Source: Pseudazoarcus pumilus
Lineage (GTDB): Bacteria; Pseudomonadota; Gammaproteobacteria; Burkholderiales; Rhodocyclaceae
Length of the DNA stretch: 64,000 nucleotides
Reading direction: 5' to 3'
Assembly (NCBI RefSeq): GCF_002872475.1
Contig: NZ_CP025682.1
Location: 62,001 to 126,000, forward strand
Within the stretch, counting starts at the first letter, position 1; each line of letters begins with the position of its first letter. The notes beneath the pieces were generated by a model. The model had not been told where the DNA came from, searched no databases, and saw only the letters and a program-made list of their open reading frames with translations. The translations under genes and the position numbers were made by a program. Shown piece by piece: positions 61,900 to 64,000 of this stretch.

Positions 61900-63309
61900 T
61901 CACTTCCCCGCTCCGCCCCAAACCCACTCCACCACCCCATCCTGCGCCGCCTCTCCCCGCGACGCCTTCGCATCGTTGACCATCATCACCACCGCATGAC
62001 GCCGCCCGTCGCGGTCGAGGACGTAGCCGGCCATGGCGCGCACCCCGTTGATCGTCCCTGTCTTGAGATGCGCTTGCCCGTTGGCCGGGCTGTCGGCGAG
62101 GCGTTTGCGGGCGGTGCCGTCGAGGCCGGCGATGGAGAGGGACGAGACGAATTCGGGCATCCAGGGGCGTTTCCATGCCTGGATGAGCAGCGCCCCGAGG
62201 GCGTCGGCACGGATGCGGGCGCTGCGGGAGAGGCCGGAGCCGTTTTCGATGACCAGGCCCTGGGTCGGGACGCCGGCGGCGGCCAGCGTGTCGCGGGCGC
62301 GCCAGGCGCCGGTGGCGATCATGTCTACGCTGCTCGGGTCGTCGATCGCCAGCGTGGCGAGCACCTGACGGGCGATGACGTTGCTCGACCACTTGTTCAT
62401 CTCGCGTACGGCTTCGGCGAGCGGGACCGAGTCCTGCGCGAACAGCGTGGTCGCGGTGGGCAGGGTGGTGGCGCTGCGCACCTGGCCGCTGAGCGTGCCG
62501 CCGGCATCACGCCACAATCGTGCGACCAGACGTTCGGTGAAGGCTTCGGTGGGCAGCGGGGCGACGGCCCAGTCGCGTGGGCCGCAGTCGATGGGGAGTG
62601 TGCCGGTGAGGACCAGCTTGCCGCCGTCGGGAACCGCGTCGAGCCGGCTCCACCACGCGCCGCAGAATCCGTCGGACGTGACGATGCGCGTATCGAATTC
62701 GACGCCTTCGAGCGCCGGCACTGCGGCGACGGCGACGGGCTCGCCGGGTCTCCCGCCCGGGGTCAGGTGCAACTGCACGGTGTTGAAGTTGGCGAGCAGG
62801 GCGTTGGCGCCGCTGTTGTAGGGGCGCAAGGGGCGGTTGTCGAAGGCGGCTTCGTCGTGCGGCGGCAGGCGCAGCGCCGAGGCGTCGAGCACGATGTCGC
62901 CGGCTACATGCGTGATGCCGGAGGCGCGCACGCGGGCGAGGAGCTTGTAGAGCCGGCCGACATCGAGCATGGGGTCGCCGCCGCCGATCAGGTACAGATT
63001 GCCGGCCAGTGCGCCGTCGTCGAGCGTGCCGTCGGTCGCGACGCGCGTGGTCCACGTGTACGCCGGGCCGAGGCGCTCGAAGGCGGCGAAGGCCGTGACC
63101 AGCTTCATCACCGAGGCCGGGTTCATCGGGCGGTCGGCGTTGTGCGAGATCGTCGGCGAATCGGCGTCCACGGGCTGCACCCACACGGTGACGTTGTCGT
63201 CGGCGATGCCAGCCTGGGTGAGCGCGCGCTGCACGGTTTCAGGCAGCGCGCCGGCCAGGGCCGGGGTGGCGAGCAGGGTCAGGGTGACGAAGGCGAGGCG
63301 AAGAAGCAT
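61900..63309 (-). CDS. dacB: D-alanyl-D-alanine carboxypeptidase/endopeptidase (PBP4)
   Basis: 469 residues with a signal peptide (LRLAFVTLTLLATPALAG). Class C penicillin-binding motifs: S66-V-M-K69 (NPASVMKLVT), SxN in MNKWSSNVIARQ, and KTG in HLKTGTINGVRAMAGYV. A large inserted domain lies between the first two motifs, as in E. coli PBP4. It trims peptide stems and splits cross-links in the periplasm. Single gene, divergent from rfbB. Confidence 0.94.
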   Translation of the reverse strand: MLLRLAFVTLTLLATPALAGALPETVQRALTQAGIADDNVTVWVQPVDADSPTISHNADRPMNPASVMKLVTAFAAFERLGPAYTWTTRVATDGTLDDGALAGNLYLIGGGDPMLDVGRLYKLLARVRASGITHVAGDIVLDASALRLPPHDEAAFDNRPLRPYNSGANALLANFNTVQLHLTPGGRPGEPVAVAAVPALEGVEFDTRIVTSDGFCGAWWSRLDAVPDGGKLVLTGTLPIDCGPRDWAVAPLPTEAFTERLVARLWRDAGGTLSGQVRSATTLPTATTLFAQDSVPLAEAVREMNKWSSNVIARQVLATLAIDDPSSVDMIATGAWRARDTLAAAGVPTQGLVIENGSGLSRSARIRADALGALLIQAWKRPWMPEFVSSLSIAGLDGTARKRLADSPANGQAHLKTGTINGVRAMAGYVLDRDGRRHAVVMMVNDAKASRGEAAQDGVVEWVWGGAGK

Positions 63310-63424
63310 GGTGTTACCGGCAGCGATGGGCAGCGCTCATCTTTGCCGAATCGGGCACGCGTTACAATGCCGCCACTCCCGGCGGCCGTCGCGGCCGTCA
63401 CGACGAACTCGACAGGGCAAGCTC

Positions 63425-64000
63425 ATGATTCTGGTCACCGGCGGCGCGGGCTTCATCGGCGCGAACTTCGTGCTCGACTGGCTCGCCGCGAACGACGAGG
63501 GCATCGTCAATCTCGATGCGCTGACCTACGCGGGCAACCGCGCCAATCTCGCTTCGCTCGACGGTGATGCGCGCCACCATTTCGTGCATGGCGACATCTG
63601 CGACCGCGCGCTGGTCGATCGCCTGCTTGCCGAACACCGGCCGCGCGCCATCGTGCATTTCGCGGCAGAGAGCCACGTGGACCGCTCCATCCACGGGCCG
63701 GGCGACTTCATGCGTACCAACGTCGAGGGCACGTTCGCGCTGCTCGAGGCCGCGCGCACGTACTGGTCGGCGCTGGAAGGCGCCGAGCGCGAAGGCTTTC
63801 GCTTTCTGCACGTGTCCACCGACGAGGTGTATGGCTCGCTCGGGCCCAAGGACCCGGCCTTCAGCGAGACCACGGCGTATGCGCCGAACTCGCCGTACTC
63901 GGCCAGCAAGGCTGCATCCGACCATCTGGTGCGCGCCTGGCACCACACCTACGGCCTGCCGGTGCTGACCACCAACTGCTCGAACAACTACGGGCCGTTC
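63425..64000 (+). CDS. rfbB: dTDP-glucose 4,6-dehydratase (5' part)
   Basis: 192 residues visible; the gene runs off the window. Extended short-chain dehydrogenase: NAD site VTGGAGFIGANFVLDW, FAAESHVDRSI, catalytic STDEVYG and Y-x-x-x-K in YSASKAASDH, then TNCSNNYGP. It converts dTDP-glucose to the 4-keto-6-deoxy sugar for dTDP-rhamnose and O-antigen. It probably heads an rfb operon outside the window. A TACAAT -10-like box lies at 63363-63368. Confidence 0.95.
   Translation, partial: MILVTGGAGFIGANFVLDWLAANDEGIVNLDALTYAGNRANLASLDGDARHHFVHGDICDRALVDRLLAEHRPRAIVHFAAESHVDRSIHGPGDFMRTNVEGTFALLEAARTYWSALEGAEREGFRFLHVSTDEVYGSLGPKDPAFSETTAYAPNSPYSASKAASDHLVRAWHHTYGLPVLTTNCSNNYGPF

Overview
The window is high-GC, gene-dense chromosomal DNA of a Gram-negative bacterium. 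The gene set (full cytochrome c maturation operon, ubiC-ubiA, a RibB protein with a degenerate RibA half beside ribH and nusB, urease, arsenic resistance, PHB depolymerase-like esterase, SulP permease) fits a betaproteobacterium, most likely Rhodocyclales (Azoarcus/Thauera type). That placement is an inference from gene content and style, not from a marker gene. I found no rRNA, tRNA, CRISPR array, insertion sequence or prophage.

Layout. 1-1182: 5' part of a SulP anion permease (minus). 1685-5324: five same-strand genes joining a DksA/TraR-type zinc-finger protein, a stand-alone Hen1-like RNA 3'-end methyltransferase, a macrodomain protein, nicotinate phosphoribosyltransferase and a nicotinamidase; this mix of RNA 3'-end modification, ADP-ribose processing and NAD salvage is the most suggestive possible new system here. 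5341-6766: CopZ-type Fe-S/zinc protein and a spermidine-synthase-like protein. 6965-12856: urease cluster ureD-A-B-C-E-F-G plus hupE/ureJ, with a sigma-54-like promoter at its head and two palindromic repeat elements inserted between ureE and ureF. 12874-16520: secreted pentapeptide-repeat protein, then arsR-arsC-acr3 with a clear promoter/operator, then a degenerate metallo-beta-lactamase-fold protein. 16546-20691: large sensory GGDEF-EAL protein. 21003-24312: KTSC protein, XRE regulator overlapping nspC, and carboxy(nor)spermidine dehydrogenase (polyamine synthesis).

24618-27321: secreted PHB-depolymerase-like esterase, YtoQ, YcgR-like PilZ protein, small PLDc_N membrane protein. 27445-30048: compact operon of a double-DUF1538 membrane protein between two PII-like proteins plus a CBS-domain protein, apparently a ligand-regulated transporter. 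30123-37113: complete ccmABCDEFGHI. 37187-41311: small secreted protein, alanine racemase, chemoreceptor, alpha/beta hydrolase. 41656-46946: HU with a strong terminator, nusB-ribH-ribBX-ribE, dsbD, cutA. 47110-51783: DUF2802 and SPOR-like proteins, fliW, TPR protein, RidA, recG. 51861-56143: RND efflux pair. 56215-60828: ubiC-ubiA, small periplasmic protein, pyrF-ubiD, membrane protein. 60951-64000: ABM monooxygenase-like protein, an AT-rich secreted orphan, half of the ureE-ureF repeat, dacB (PBP4), and the start of rfbB.

Many genes overlap by ATGA/GTGA (macro-pncB, ureF-ureG, arsR-arsC, ccmD-E-F, ccmH-I, adaptor-RND, ubiC-ubiA, pyrF-ubiD, XRE-nspC), so translational coupling is the rule. 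Several long open frames on the opposite strand are codon-bias shadows of real genes and were left out.
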